Shown piece by piece: positions 1 to 9,395 of a DNA stretch of 64,000 nucleotides. A program made the translations under genes and the position numbers. Position 1 is the first letter of the stretch; every line of letters starts with the position of its first letter. The DNA comes from an uncultured Dysgonomonas sp. (GTDB taxonomy: Bacteria > Bacteroidota > Bacteroidia > Bacteroidales > Dysgonomonadaceae), in NCBI GenBank assembly GCA_937995835.1, contig CALKIV010000026.1, positions 62,001 through 126,000 of the forward strand, in the 5' to 3' direction. A model generated the notes under the pieces. The model ran no database searches, was not told the DNA's origin, and saw only the letters and a list, made by a program, of their open reading frames with translations.

Positions 1-1634
1 TTATCTGCTGTTTTTTGCACATTACCGTTATTATCCCAACGCCATTTACCTGCACGCTCACGGATCACATTGATCAACTCTCTAGCTGATTTTTCCCCAG
101 TTGCTCCTTTCACTGCTGCTTCTGCTGCTATGAAATAAAACTCTGAAAATTTAGCTATATTCCAAGGACGGGTAAGAGCACCATTTGGCTGTCCTAGTCC
201 TGTTCCGTTATCAGTTCTGTAAGTCCCTAATTTCCAGACTCCAGGATAAACAATTCTACTGATACCTGAAGGGGCTACTACCCAATCAGCTCTATTCGGA
301 AGGGTTCCTGCCCCAATATTGCTTTGTCCGGCACCTACTGGATAGGCAACTGGTGTTGCAGGCTCTGCATCCAAGAATGTAAGAATAGGCTCACCGTTTC
401 TAACTTCTAGCCCATTGGCATTATATAAAACTTCATTACTTATACCAGCCTTCCCCCAGTTACCACGGTAAGAGGTTACGAAAGTTCCATCATAACGGCT
501 ATCATTGGTTTTGTCTGCAAAGGTTTTGGTTATTACTTCTATCGTAGGGCACATGCGTGTCCATGGACGACCTCCAAACTGAGCAGCTTCACGTTGCACC
601 GAAGATGTGCCATAATTAGTTTTGTCTACTGAACTTCTGATGTCTGTATAGTTCCAAGTCACGAGCCAAGAGGCAAAGTTTTCAGGTGCTCCCCCATTAC
701 TCCACGAAAGACTGGCTTGATTATAATATTCATCTTCAATATGATCACTATACAAAACGATCTCACTGTTGCGATCATTACTTCCTAAATGCACATCATA
801 AAAAGTAGGTTGCAATTTAAATTTAGCAGGATTATTAATTCCCTCTAAAGCAATATCATAAGCTTTTTGATAATACCAAGCTGCATCGTGTCCATCTGGA
901 TCAGTTCTTGGAGTTTCGGGATAGGTAGGAATATTTTTAGGGTTTTCTAACCACCATGCATAAGTTAGATATGCTTTAGATAAGAATAATCTAGCTGCTG
1001 TTTTTGTCAAACCTCCTTGCACACGTCCTTCATTAGGAAGATGTTCCACAGCTAATACTAGATCTGGGAAGATTCCTCTTGTATACACTTCCGGTACAGT
1101 ATTTCGCACTGAGGTACGAGAAGAAGAGGTGTTAAACTTCAGTTCACCTGCTCCAAGATCTAAAGGTACTCCACCAAAAGTCTGTACTAACATGAAATAA
1201 TCCCAAGCACGGAAGAAACGAGCTTCGCTAATCATTGCCTCAGACAGGTTTACATGTTGAGCATTCTCTATAATACCACTTGCTGTATTTATATTAGAGA
1301 AAGCTGCATTCCATAAAGCATCTGAACGGCTAGAAGTAGGAGTCAGTTGTCCTGCCCCTGACATATCAGAATCCTTAAAGTTGTTGTCTGCGCTTTGTGC
1401 ATAAGTCGATTCATCTGTACCATTTTGTGCACTGGCATAAAAATATTGTCCAAAAATCCATCTTGTATGTGCATAGAGCGAAGTCAAACCTCCACGCACT
1501 CCCTCTTCTGTCTTGAAGAAGTTAGGATCTGCTGTTCCTCTTGGTTTTTCATCTAGCAGGCTGTCGCTACACGAAAGCAATAGAAAAACAGCTACTGCAC
1601 AGCCAATAATTACTTTTATATTATAATTTTTCAT
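1..1634 (-). CDS. SusD/RagB-family surface glycan-binding lipoprotein (3' end cut by window edge)
   Basis: My translation of the minus strand from the ATG at 1634 gives an open frame to the window edge, about 544 residues. It begins MKNYNIKVIIGCAVAVFLLL followed by SCSDSLLDEKPRG, a lipoprotein signal with the cysteine near residue 22. Typical SusD helical segments follow (SEARFFRAWDYFMLVQTFGG, then KTAARLFLSKAYLTYAWW), and RPWNIAKFSEFYFIAAEAAV lies near the right of the family alignment. SusD proteins sit as a lid on the SusC porin and bind glycan at the cell surface. It starts 18 bases after the SusC gene at 1653, so the two are co-transcribed. The C-terminus lies outside the window. The ligand cannot be read from the sequence; the neighbouring GH43 suggests a xylan- or arabinose-containing glycan. 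Confidence 0.93.
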   Translation of the reverse strand, partial: MKNYNIKVIIGCAVAVFLLLSCSDSLLDEKPRGTADPNFFKTEEGVRGGLTSLYAHTRWIFGQYFYASAQNGTDESTYAQSADNNFKDSDMSGAGQLTPTSSRSDALWNAAFSNINTASGIIENAQHVNLSEAMISEARFFRAWDYFMLVQTFGGVPLDLGAGELKFNTSSSRTSVRNTVPEVYTRGIFPDLVLAVEHLPNEGRVQGGLTKTAARLFLSKAYLTYAWWLENPKNIPTYPETPRTDPDGHDAAWYYQKAYDIALEGINNPAKFKLQPTFYDVHLGSNDRNSEIVLYSDHIEDEYYNQASLSWSNGGAPENFASWLVTWNYTDIRSSVDKTNYGTSSVQREAAQFGGRPWTRMCPTIEVITKTFADKTNDSRYDGTFVTSYRGNWGKAGISNEVLYNANGLEVRNGEPILTFLDAEPATPVAYPVGAGQSNIGAGTLPNRADWVVAPSGISRIVYPGVWKLGTYRTDNGTGLGQPNGALTRPWNIAKFSEFYFIAAEAAVKGATGEKSARELINVIRERAGKWRWDNNGNVQKTAD

Positions 1635-1652
1635 TTCTTAAAGTTTTAAAAT

Positions 1653-4600
1653 TTAGAATGATAGATTAAGACCAAACATATAATTGCGTGTTTGTGGGCT
1701 ATTCGCGCCAACTGTCAATATAGTGGTGCCACGATAAGGCAGGTCTGTTGTTACAGCGGCATTCTCATTTCCATAGGAGTTGGTTACCGGATCAAGTCCT
1801 GTTTCACTCTTGAAAGATGAACCAAAAACAAAGGCATTTTGCACAGTAAAATATACACGAGCGCTGCTCAAACCTACTTTACGGAACCATTCTGCATTGG
1901 GATCAAACTGATACCCTAAAGTTATTTGTCCTACTTTGAAGTAAGATCCACTAAAATAGCCTAGTGTACTTCCATATTTAGGATTATCTCCACTCTGAAG
2001 TCCTCCCGGCTTAGGATATTTTGCACCTGTGTTTTCCGGTGTCCAATAGTCTACATCAACGTTTCCACGACGTCCTGACAACATATTCAAGTATCCATTA
2101 GAAGAGTGAAGGGAGCTTATAAGTACACCTCCATGTTGATATGTACCGATTATATTTAAGTCCCAATTTTTATAAGCTACTCGCGTATTGAAACCTCCTT
2201 GCCAATCAGGGTCAGCATTTATGATCTGACGATCGGTAGCACCAATGGCTCTGACAGGAGTTCCATCTTCGTTATACTCTCCTGTGTATTTTACTTTCAC
2301 CATCCCTACGTTTCCTCCCGGTTCTAAAATTTGCAAATGAGGGTCTCCCTCTTGCCATAGCCCAATCTTTTCGTAATCGTATATCGAATTAATGGAATGA
2401 CCTACAAATAGAGACATAGACTCTTCTCTATCTTGTCCACTAGAGAGTGCTACAACCTTGTTCTTATTCTTATAGAAGTTTAATCCAGCTTCCCATGTCC
2501 AGCCATCCATATTATCGATAATTACACCATTCAGGGCTAGTTCAATTCCTTTGTTTTGAGATTTACCAACATTAGCCCAATAGCTACCTACTCCTGATGT
2601 CTGAGGAAGAGGCACTTGCATCAATATATCTTTAGTATCTACGATATAATATTCAAGACTACCCCAAAGACGATCTTTCAACAGAGAGAAATCAACACCG
2701 ATATTATAAGCGATAGAATATTCCCAATCCAACTGGTTGTTAGGCACTTCTGACACATAGTAACCAGTAGTCCCTTTATCTCCAAAATTGTATGGGCGAG
2801 AACTCAAACGTCCTTGTGTAGCATAAGGTGTCACTGCTTGATTAGATGTTTGTCCCCATCCAAAGCGAAGTTTTAGATTGTTTGCCCAAGTTGCATCTTT
2901 CATAAACGATTCTTTGGTCAGATTCCACCCTGCTGAAATAGCTGGATAGGTGTGCCATTTATGTCCTTCTGCTAGTCGTGAAGACCCATCCGAACGAAGA
3001 GCGAAGGAGAGCATGTAACGACTGTCATAGTCATACATCACACGTCCCATAATAGATTTCAATGCACTTTGCTCATATTTTTGTTGATTAGGATCAACAG
3101 TCACATTTGCTTTTTCGGCTTGACCCAAATTCCAATATTGGAAATGATCAGAAGGAATATCTGTTGCCGAAACAAAAGATCGCTCATAACGTGTTTGTTC
3201 AGCAGAATAAAGACCTACCAAATTGAAATGGTGCTTTCCGAAATATTTATCATAGGTGATTAAGTTTTCGGCAACCCACTGCGTTGTAGTAGCTTTTTCT
3301 CTAGATCCGTTAGAAACAGCATTAGGAGTATCACTAAATACACCTTCACCTTGATAACGTCCTCTGTCAAGATTCCGATAGTTAAGTCCCAAGTTAAATC
3401 TATAACTTAGACCTTCTATTCCTGGTATTTTTATATCAGCATAGAGAGCATTATAAGTTGCATAAACTTTTTGCTTATCAGAGTATTTATCACCAAGGTT
3501 GTCAATAGCATCTCTGGAATATGCCCAATATTTATCAGCTACAGACTCCACGCGTTCTTTGCGTTTACCTTCAGCATCCCATGGGTCGATCATTGGCGAC
3601 AAAGCCAATGTATTATACATCCCTAAGTTTTGCCCTTTCGTTACATTATAATTACTGTTTGTTGACAGCCCCACACGTATATATTTCCCTATATTTTGAT
3701 CGATGGTTGCACGCAAGCTCATACGATCATAGTTTTGCCCTGGCAATAATGATTGATCATCGAAATAACCTAACCCAATATTATAGCTTCCAGTTTCGCT
3801 TCCTCCAGCTATGCCTAGGTCATGATTCATCGTCAGAGCATTCTTGAAATATTCATCTTGCCAATCAGTATTCACTCCTTTAACTTCATCTGTACCCAAG
3901 GTTGGGCGAGTTCCTCCCCCTTCGATGTTTTCTGAATATTTACCTGCCACATGACGTAGTTGATAAAGTTGATCTCCCGACATCATTGGATAACGATTGA
4001 AAAGAGTTTTTACTCCTAAATATGTATTATAGGTCACTTTAGCTTTTTGTCCCACAGCACCTTTTTCTGTAGTGATCAAGATTACCCCATTCGCTCCACG
4101 TGAACCGTAGATAGCTGTAGCAGAGGCATCTTTTAAGATGTCCAAACTCTTAATATCATTAGGATTTATATCTCCTATTGACCCAGCAAAAGGAATTCCG
4201 TCTAAAACAATAAGTGGATCATTAGTTGCACTAAACGAACGAGTTCCCCTAATCCTAATTTGCATATCTGCACCCGGTTTAGAACTTGTTTGAGACAATT
4301 GAACACCCGGCATACGTCCGGAAAGAGCTGAAGTGACATTTCCGGTTTGCACCTCACGCAAACGATCACCTCGCATAGAAACCACAGATCCTGTAACAGC
4401 TTCTTTACGTTGAGCCCCATAGCCAATAACGACTACCTCATCCAACATTTGATTATCCTCTTGCATGGTTACATTAACCTGATTTCGTCCTTTCACATCC
4501 ACACTCTGTGAGACATAACCAATATACGAAAACTCAAGAGCTGCATTACTCTGAACCTTCAACTCATAGTTACCATCTATGTCTGTCATTGTTCCATTAG

Positions 4601-4760
4601 TTGTTCCTTTTTCTACAACACTAACACCAATCAGAGATTCTCCTACCTTATCACGCACCGTTCCTTTCACCTGCGTATTTTGTGCAAAAGCCATGATTGG
4701 AATAAATAACATCAACAACAGTAACCTAATTGTTGGTTTCATAACAATACTGTTTTTCAT
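1653..4760 (-). CDS. SusC/RagA-family TonB-dependent glycan importer
   Basis: The 1035-residue protein has a signal peptide (residues 1-26, ending AFAQ), then a carboxypeptidase-regulatory-like domain (about 30-115) starting KGTVRDKVGESLIGVSV. A TonB-box-like LDEVVVIGYG follows at about 106-115, then the plug (IRIRGTRS, NPNDIKSLDILKDASATAIYG, GANGVILITT) and a long beta-barrel ending in FGLNLSF with a terminal Phe. This is the full length and order of the SusC family, which imports oligosaccharides across the outer membrane with TonB energy. It is the first gene of a pair with the SusD at 1634 and is transcribed away from the HTCS regulator at 5082, its most likely controller. Confidence 0.96.
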   Translation of the reverse strand: MKNSIVMKPTIRLLLLMLFIPIMAFAQNTQVKGTVRDKVGESLIGVSVVEKGTTNGTMTDIDGNYELKVQSNAALEFSYIGYVSQSVDVKGRNQVNVTMQEDNQMLDEVVVIGYGAQRKEAVTGSVVSMRGDRLREVQTGNVTSALSGRMPGVQLSQTSSKPGADMQIRIRGTRSFSATNDPLIVLDGIPFAGSIGDINPNDIKSLDILKDASATAIYGSRGANGVILITTEKGAVGQKAKVTYNTYLGVKTLFNRYPMMSGDQLYQLRHVAGKYSENIEGGGTRPTLGTDEVKGVNTDWQDEYFKNALTMNHDLGIAGGSETGSYNIGLGYFDDQSLLPGQNYDRMSLRATIDQNIGKYIRVGLSTNSNYNVTKGQNLGMYNTLALSPMIDPWDAEGKRKERVESVADKYWAYSRDAIDNLGDKYSDKQKVYATYNALYADIKIPGIEGLSYRFNLGLNYRNLDRGRYQGEGVFSDTPNAVSNGSREKATTTQWVAENLITYDKYFGKHHFNLVGLYSAEQTRYERSFVSATDIPSDHFQYWNLGQAEKANVTVDPNQQKYEQSALKSIMGRVMYDYDSRYMLSFALRSDGSSRLAEGHKWHTYPAISAGWNLTKESFMKDATWANNLKLRFGWGQTSNQAVTPYATQGRLSSRPYNFGDKGTTGYYVSEVPNNQLDWEYSIAYNIGVDFSLLKDRLWGSLEYYIVDTKDILMQVPLPQTSGVGSYWANVGKSQNKGIELALNGVIIDNMDGWTWEAGLNFYKNKNKVVALSSGQDREESMSLFVGHSINSIYDYEKIGLWQEGDPHLQILEPGGNVGMVKVKYTGEYNEDGTPVRAIGATDRQIINADPDWQGGFNTRVAYKNWDLNIIGTYQHGGVLISSLHSSNGYLNMLSGRRGNVDVDYWTPENTGAKYPKPGGLQSGDNPKYGSTLGYFSGSYFKVGQITLGYQFDPNAEWFRKVGLSSARVYFTVQNAFVFGSSFKSETGLDPVTNSYGNENAAVTTDLPYRGTTILTVGANSPQTRNYMFGLNLSF

Positions 4761-4839
4761 ACTAAATTGTAGTTTAAGATTAATTTTTATAATATCTCAT
4801 TACTCACAACCTCAAATTGGGTCTGCAATGAAGACATTA

Positions 4840-4847
4840 CAAATGTA
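4840..4847 (-). promoter_or_regulatory. Candidate -7 promoter element for the SusC/SusD pair
   Basis: On the minus strand this reads TACATTTG, an exact match to the Bacteroidota sigma-ABfr -7 consensus TAnnTTTG, about 80 bases before the SusC start. No convincing -33 TTTG lies at the expected spacing. This fits a promoter that needs an activator, but it also means the call rests on the -7 box alone. Confidence 0.35.
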
Positions 4848-4995
4848 ATATCAGTAAAGCATTATCGCCTCTTCAGAGTGTATCAAACTACATCAGGCAT
4901 GTTACATCATTGTCTTATTTGTAACATTTGTTTTGCAAAACGTTACACACAGCACAAATGAGCGTAATTTACAGCTAAAAGTCTATTCATTTTTT

Positions 4996-5003
4996 TAACT
5001 TTG
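4996..5003 (+). promoter_or_regulatory. Candidate -7 promoter element for the HTCS gene
   Basis: TAACTTTG matches the Bacteroidota -7 consensus TAnnTTTG and lies about 80 bases upstream of the HTCS start. The -33 region is not obvious. Confidence 0.35.
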
Positions 5004-5081
5004 TGAAACAAGGAGGATAAGATTACAAGTCATTATACTCCTACAATAAGTAGCCTTAGCTGATATCATTTCAGCATAACC

Positions 5082-8000
5082 ATGATCAACATGTTCAATA
5101 GATTAAAACTTCATATCATTTCGATAATAAGCACTTTGTTTTGTATTGCTCTACCTGTAGAGTTCTATTGCCAAACAACGAGTCTTTATTCGACAGACAA
5201 TGGTCTTGCGAGTAGCTTGATAAACAAAGTGTATCAAGATAGTGAAGGCTATATTTGGGTAGCTACGGAATATGGACTAAATAAATTTGAAGGGAATCAG
5301 TTTACCACCTACAAGCATATTGAAGGAGATCAGACAAGCCTGAAGGACAGCTATGTGAGAACGATTTTTGAGGATAGTAAGGAAAATCTATATATCGGAA
5401 CCATTGCTGGCCTCATGCATTACGATAGAGGTACAGATAGTTTCATCGAAATAACCTTGACTAAAGATGATAAGATAGTTCAACCACACATTACCTCTAT
5501 CATCGAAACTCAAAATGGAGACATTTGGTTCACAACCTCTGGTCAAGGAATATTCTCTGATACGAATGGCGATCGGATATTTAAAGGACACTCTGAACTT
5601 TCAGCATCTCTCAACAGTATTTTTCTTAACTCTATCTTTGAGGATTCTGATGCTAACTTGTGGATCGGCTCAGAAAATGCAGGTCTCAATCTCTACAATC
5701 CTAGAACATCCAAACTGACTTCATTTAATGCTCCTGATAAAATTAACAGCAATAACATATCAGCTATTTATCAAGATTTGGATGGTGATATTTATGTTGG
5801 CACATTAACCAAAGGGCTAAGTAAATATAATGCAATAGAAGACAAGTTCATACCTATCAGATATAAAGGTTCTTCTCAATTTTTTGTAAAATCTATTGTT
5901 AGTGATGAGAACAACAAACTCTTGATAGGAACTGATGGGCAGGGATTGATGTACTATAATAGAAAAAAAGATGTAATCGAAGATTATGAATTGGTGTCCA
6001 CTCCTTTCGATTTCAGTAAAGCGAAAGTACATTCCATTCTCTTAGACAGAGACAATAACATCTGGTTGGGATGCTTTCAGAGGGGCTTGTTTTTTATTCC
6101 TACTTCCAAAAGCAAGTTCACTTACATTGGATATAAATCACTAGACAATAACATCATAGGCTCTAACCCTGTAACTGCCATATATAAAGACAGAAAGGAT
6201 ATAACATGGATAGGAACAGACAATGATGGAATTTATGGGATCAATGATGAAGGAAAAAGACTTGTTCATTATCAAAAAACAACATCTCCAACTTCTGCTC
6301 CTAATATTATACATAGCATCATAGAAGGACCAAACAATGATTTGTGGATTGGGTCATATACTGATGGCTTGGCTAAGCTTAATACTTCTAATGGGAGCTG
6401 TCAATATATTGACTTCTTTTCGGACAAAAAAGTATACTGCATATCCTACAACAACGATGAAAACTTACTCGTTGGCACTTATGGATCAGGATTCTACATT
6501 GTAGATAAAAACGGGAAAGTCATAGAAAGACATGAGTCGTCAAAGCGAGAAATGGATATTCTATCAATTGATGAACTTTCGAATGATTGGATTAACACAC
6601 TCATGTGCGACAAGGACAATCTTATATGGATTGGTCATTTCAAAGGGCTAAGTTGTTATGATCCTGTAAAGAAAACCTTCCTAAACTTTTTTGACAAAAA
6701 TAATATTCTCACCAAGACTATGGTGCACCACCTTATTGAAGATAAGGAGGGCATTATCTGGATAGGTGCTACAACAGGTCTGTATTCATTTAACAAGAAA
6801 ACGAAGGCGTTTAAACATTTTACCACTAAAAATGGGTTGACAAACAATGTGATTTGTGGCATAGCCGAAGATGATCAAGGCAATATTTGGATCAGCACTT
6901 ATCATGGCATCAATAAATTGAAAAAAGGAACAGAACATTTTATTAACTATTATGCTTCAGATGGTCTACAAGGAAATGAATTTTCTCGAGGTGTTGCATT
7001 TAAGGATAAAGAAAATAAAATATATTTCGGAGGCACTCATGGCGTGAGTAGTTTTTTTCCAAAAGATATCATTGAAGAAAAAAGAGAGTTGAACATTTCA
7101 TTGACTAATTTTTATGTGTACAACAAAAGTATAAATAAAGAAGACCAATCTAATAAAGTCGATTTATCCAATAGATCTTTCACATTAGAACATGATGAAA
7201 ATACTTTTAGTCTAGAATTCACAACCTTCGACTATGCTAATTCTAAGCGGATTGCTTATCAATATATGATTGAGGGGATAGATTCCGAATGGCTCAGTAC
7301 GAGCAATGGAATAAACAGAATTACCTACAACAACTTAGCGCCGGATAAGTATATACTGCATGTAAGAGCCCATGACAATAACAGCTTTTCGCCAATAGAA
7401 ACTTTTCAAATCAGAGTTACTCCTCCGTGGTATAAATCTGTATTTGCATACGTTCTATATCTTATTCTTATCATCTTGGCAATCTTTGGCATTATAGCTC
7501 ATATTTCATCTCGCATTCTGTATAAAGAAAAGCTGATGGAAAAAGAGCATGCCGAAAAAGTAAGTGAAGCTAAGCTACAATTTTTCATCAATATATCGCA
7601 TGAGATACGCACACCAATGACATTAATCATCAACCCTATTGAAAAGTTGATTAAAGAAAACTCTGACCCGGCTAAGAATAAGACCTATCTGATGATTCAT
7701 CGAAATTCTCAACGTATACTCCGATTGATCAATCAGTTGATGGATATCAGAAAATTAGATAAAGGGCAAATGAAGCTAAATTGTAGGGAAACAGATCTCG
7801 TGGGCTTTATTGATGACCTCATGCTCACATTTGAGTATTTAGCGAAAAAGAAAAATATAAATTTCACTTTCAAACATGATGCACAAGCTCTAATGGTTTG
7901 GATAGACTTAAACAATTTCGATAAAGTTTTGCTTAACATTCTTTCCAATGCGTTTAAATATACGCCTGACCATGGCAACATAGAAGTTTCACTCAAAGTG

Positions 8001-9182
8001 ACTAAAAATGAAAAAGACCTAACCGATACGACGCAATATTTTGAAATTGTGATCGCCGACACTGGGATAGGCATTGATAAGAATCAGATTGAAAATATTT
8101 TTGAGCGTTTCTATCAGATTAATAATGACCAAACCAACTCCAACTTCGGAACAGGTATTGGTTTACACTTGGCACGACTACTTATTGAGATGCACCATGG
8201 TGTGCTTTATGCTGAGAACCGAGAAGATGTGCAAGGCAGTCGGTTTATTATTAGAGTTCCCATGGGCAACAGTCACCTAGACCCAAGTGAATTGGAAACC
8301 GCACAGACCGAGCCGGTTACTAATCCTCAACGATTAACAATAGAAAATATAGAAGTCTCTGATGCTATCAGTGAAACAGAACTCAAAAGACAAAGACCTA
8401 AAACAAAATACAAACTATTGGTAGTAGAAGATGAGGATGAAATACGTAAATATCTACATGATGAATTTGCTGACAGCTATAAAATTCTAGAAGCTAAAAA
8501 TGGAAAAGAAGCGCTAGAGATAGTGATGAATGAAAACATAGACCTCATCATCAGCGATGTGATGATGCCTGAGATGGATGGTATTACACTCAGTAAAAAG
8601 ATTCGACAAAACATAAACATTAATCACATTCCGATTATCCTGCTGACAGCTAAAGCTAAGCCAGAACACAAGATAGAAGGGCTAGAGATAGGCGCAGATG
8701 CTTATCTAACAAAGCCTTTTAACACGGACATATTGAGACAAACAATTACCAACCTGATTGAAAATAGAGAATTACTACGAAATGTGTTCGGTGGAAACCA
8801 ACATCAAGATGACAAGATAGAGAAAATAGCCATTAAATCTTCTGACGAAGTTTTAATAGAGAGAATTATGAAAGTTATCAATGATAATCTTTCTAATCCT
8901 GAACTGAATGTAGAAATGCTTGCCCAGAATGTAGGGATGAGCCGAGTGCATATGCACCGTAAACTGAAAGAGTTGACCAATCAGTCTGCACGAGATTTCA
9001 TTAGAAATATTCGTCTAAAACAAGCCGGAGCATTATTAGCAAGTAAAAAATCATCCGTATCAGAGGTGGCTTACAGTGTAGGGTTTGTGAACCTATCTCA
9101 TTTTTCCAATTCTTTTAAAGAGTTTTATGGAATGTCACCATCTGATTATGCCAGTAAAAATATGGATGAGGGCGAGAATTAG
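5082..9182 (+). CDS. Hybrid two-component system regulator (HTCS)
   Basis: The 1366-residue protein has the complete HTCS layout. After a signal anchor come about 700 residues of Reg_prop beta-propeller repeats (many copies of a DxxGxxWIGT-like motif) and a Y_Y_Y domain, then one membrane span at about 788-808. The cytoplasmic part has a HisKA domain with the phospho-acceptor His in SHEIRTPMTLI (about 840), an HATPase domain (N box NILSNAFKYTP about 952, DTGIGI about 992, GTGIGLHLA), a receiver with Asp in ISDVMMPEMDG (about 1158), and a C-terminal AraC-type helix-turn-helix (about 1267-1366). Such proteins bind a glycan fragment in the periplasm and activate the linked PUL genes. It is divergent from SusC/SusD and lies upstream of the GH43 gene, so it probably controls both. 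Confidence 0.96.
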   Translation: MINMFNRLKLHIISIISTLFCIALPVEFYCQTTSLYSTDNGLASSLINKVYQDSEGYIWVATEYGLNKFEGNQFTTYKHIEGDQTSLKDSYVRTIFEDSKENLYIGTIAGLMHYDRGTDSFIEITLTKDDKIVQPHITSIIETQNGDIWFTTSGQGIFSDTNGDRIFKGHSELSASLNSIFLNSIFEDSDANLWIGSENAGLNLYNPRTSKLTSFNAPDKINSNNISAIYQDLDGDIYVGTLTKGLSKYNAIEDKFIPIRYKGSSQFFVKSIVSDENNKLLIGTDGQGLMYYNRKKDVIEDYELVSTPFDFSKAKVHSILLDRDNNIWLGCFQRGLFFIPTSKSKFTYIGYKSLDNNIIGSNPVTAIYKDRKDITWIGTDNDGIYGINDEGKRLVHYQKTTSPTSAPNIIHSIIEGPNNDLWIGSYTDGLAKLNTSNGSCQYIDFFSDKKVYCISYNNDENLLVGTYGSGFYIVDKNGKVIERHESSKREMDILSIDELSNDWINTLMCDKDNLIWIGHFKGLSCYDPVKKTFLNFFDKNNILTKTMVHHLIEDKEGIIWIGATTGLYSFNKKTKAFKHFTTKNGLTNNVICGIAEDDQGNIWISTYHGINKLKKGTEHFINYYASDGLQGNEFSRGVAFKDKENKIYFGGTHGVSSFFPKDIIEEKRELNISLTNFYVYNKSINKEDQSNKVDLSNRSFTLEHDENTFSLEFTTFDYANSKRIAYQYMIEGIDSEWLSTSNGINRITYNNLAPDKYILHVRAHDNNSFSPIETFQIRVTPPWYKSVFAYVLYLILIILAIFGIIAHISSRILYKEKLMEKEHAEKVSEAKLQFFINISHEIRTPMTLIINPIEKLIKENSDPAKNKTYLMIHRNSQRILRLINQLMDIRKLDKGQMKLNCRETDLVGFIDDLMLTFEYLAKKKNINFTFKHDAQALMVWIDLNNFDKVLLNILSNAFKYTPDHGNIEVSLKVTKNEKDLTDTTQYFEIVIADTGIGIDKNQIENIFERFYQINNDQTNSNFGTGIGLHLARLLIEMHHGVLYAENREDVQGSRFIIRVPMGNSHLDPSELETAQTEPVTNPQRLTIENIEVSDAISETELKRQRPKTKYKLLVVEDEDEIRKYLHDEFADSYKILEAKNGKEALEIVMNENIDLIISDVMMPEMDGITLSKKIRQNININHIPIILLTAKAKPEHKIEGLEIGADAYLTKPFNTDILRQTITNLIENRELLRNVFGGNQHQDDKIEKIAIKSSDEVLIERIMKVINDNLSNPELNVEMLAQNVGMSRVHMHRKLKELTNQSARDFIRNIRLKQAGALLASKKSSVSEVAYSVGFVNLSHFSNSFKEFYGMSPSDYASKNMDEGEN

Positions 9183-9395
9183 CATGTTTCTTAGATAAAC
9201 TATTGTTTGTATCCTAGAGCAAAGCTTATGTAACACCTGCTTTTCTTTTTTAAGAAGTAGTAGCCTACATTTAAGTTCGCAGAACTATTTACTGTCTATC
9301 CAAGTATAGCTATCACTATTAGTTACAACTTTAGGATATGACATTAAATACTTTCGTTTACTTAATAATGTATTTATAATCTAATAAAGTAAGAC

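Larger units (their letters stand above)
4761..5081. promoter_or_regulatory. Divergent SusC/HTCS intergenic region with repeated GTTAC/GTAAC half-sites
   Basis: This 321-base gap separates the divergent SusC and HTCS genes and holds no gene that I can see. It contains several related inverted repeats: ATTAC-N4-GTAAT at 4836-4849, TGTTAC (4900-4905) facing GTAACA (4921-4926), and GTAAC (4921-4925) facing GTTAC (4942-4946) around a perfect GTTTTGCAAAAC palindrome. The first repeat overlaps a minus-strand -7 box. These are candidates for the binding site of the adjacent HTCS, but that assignment is inference. Confidence 0.45.
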
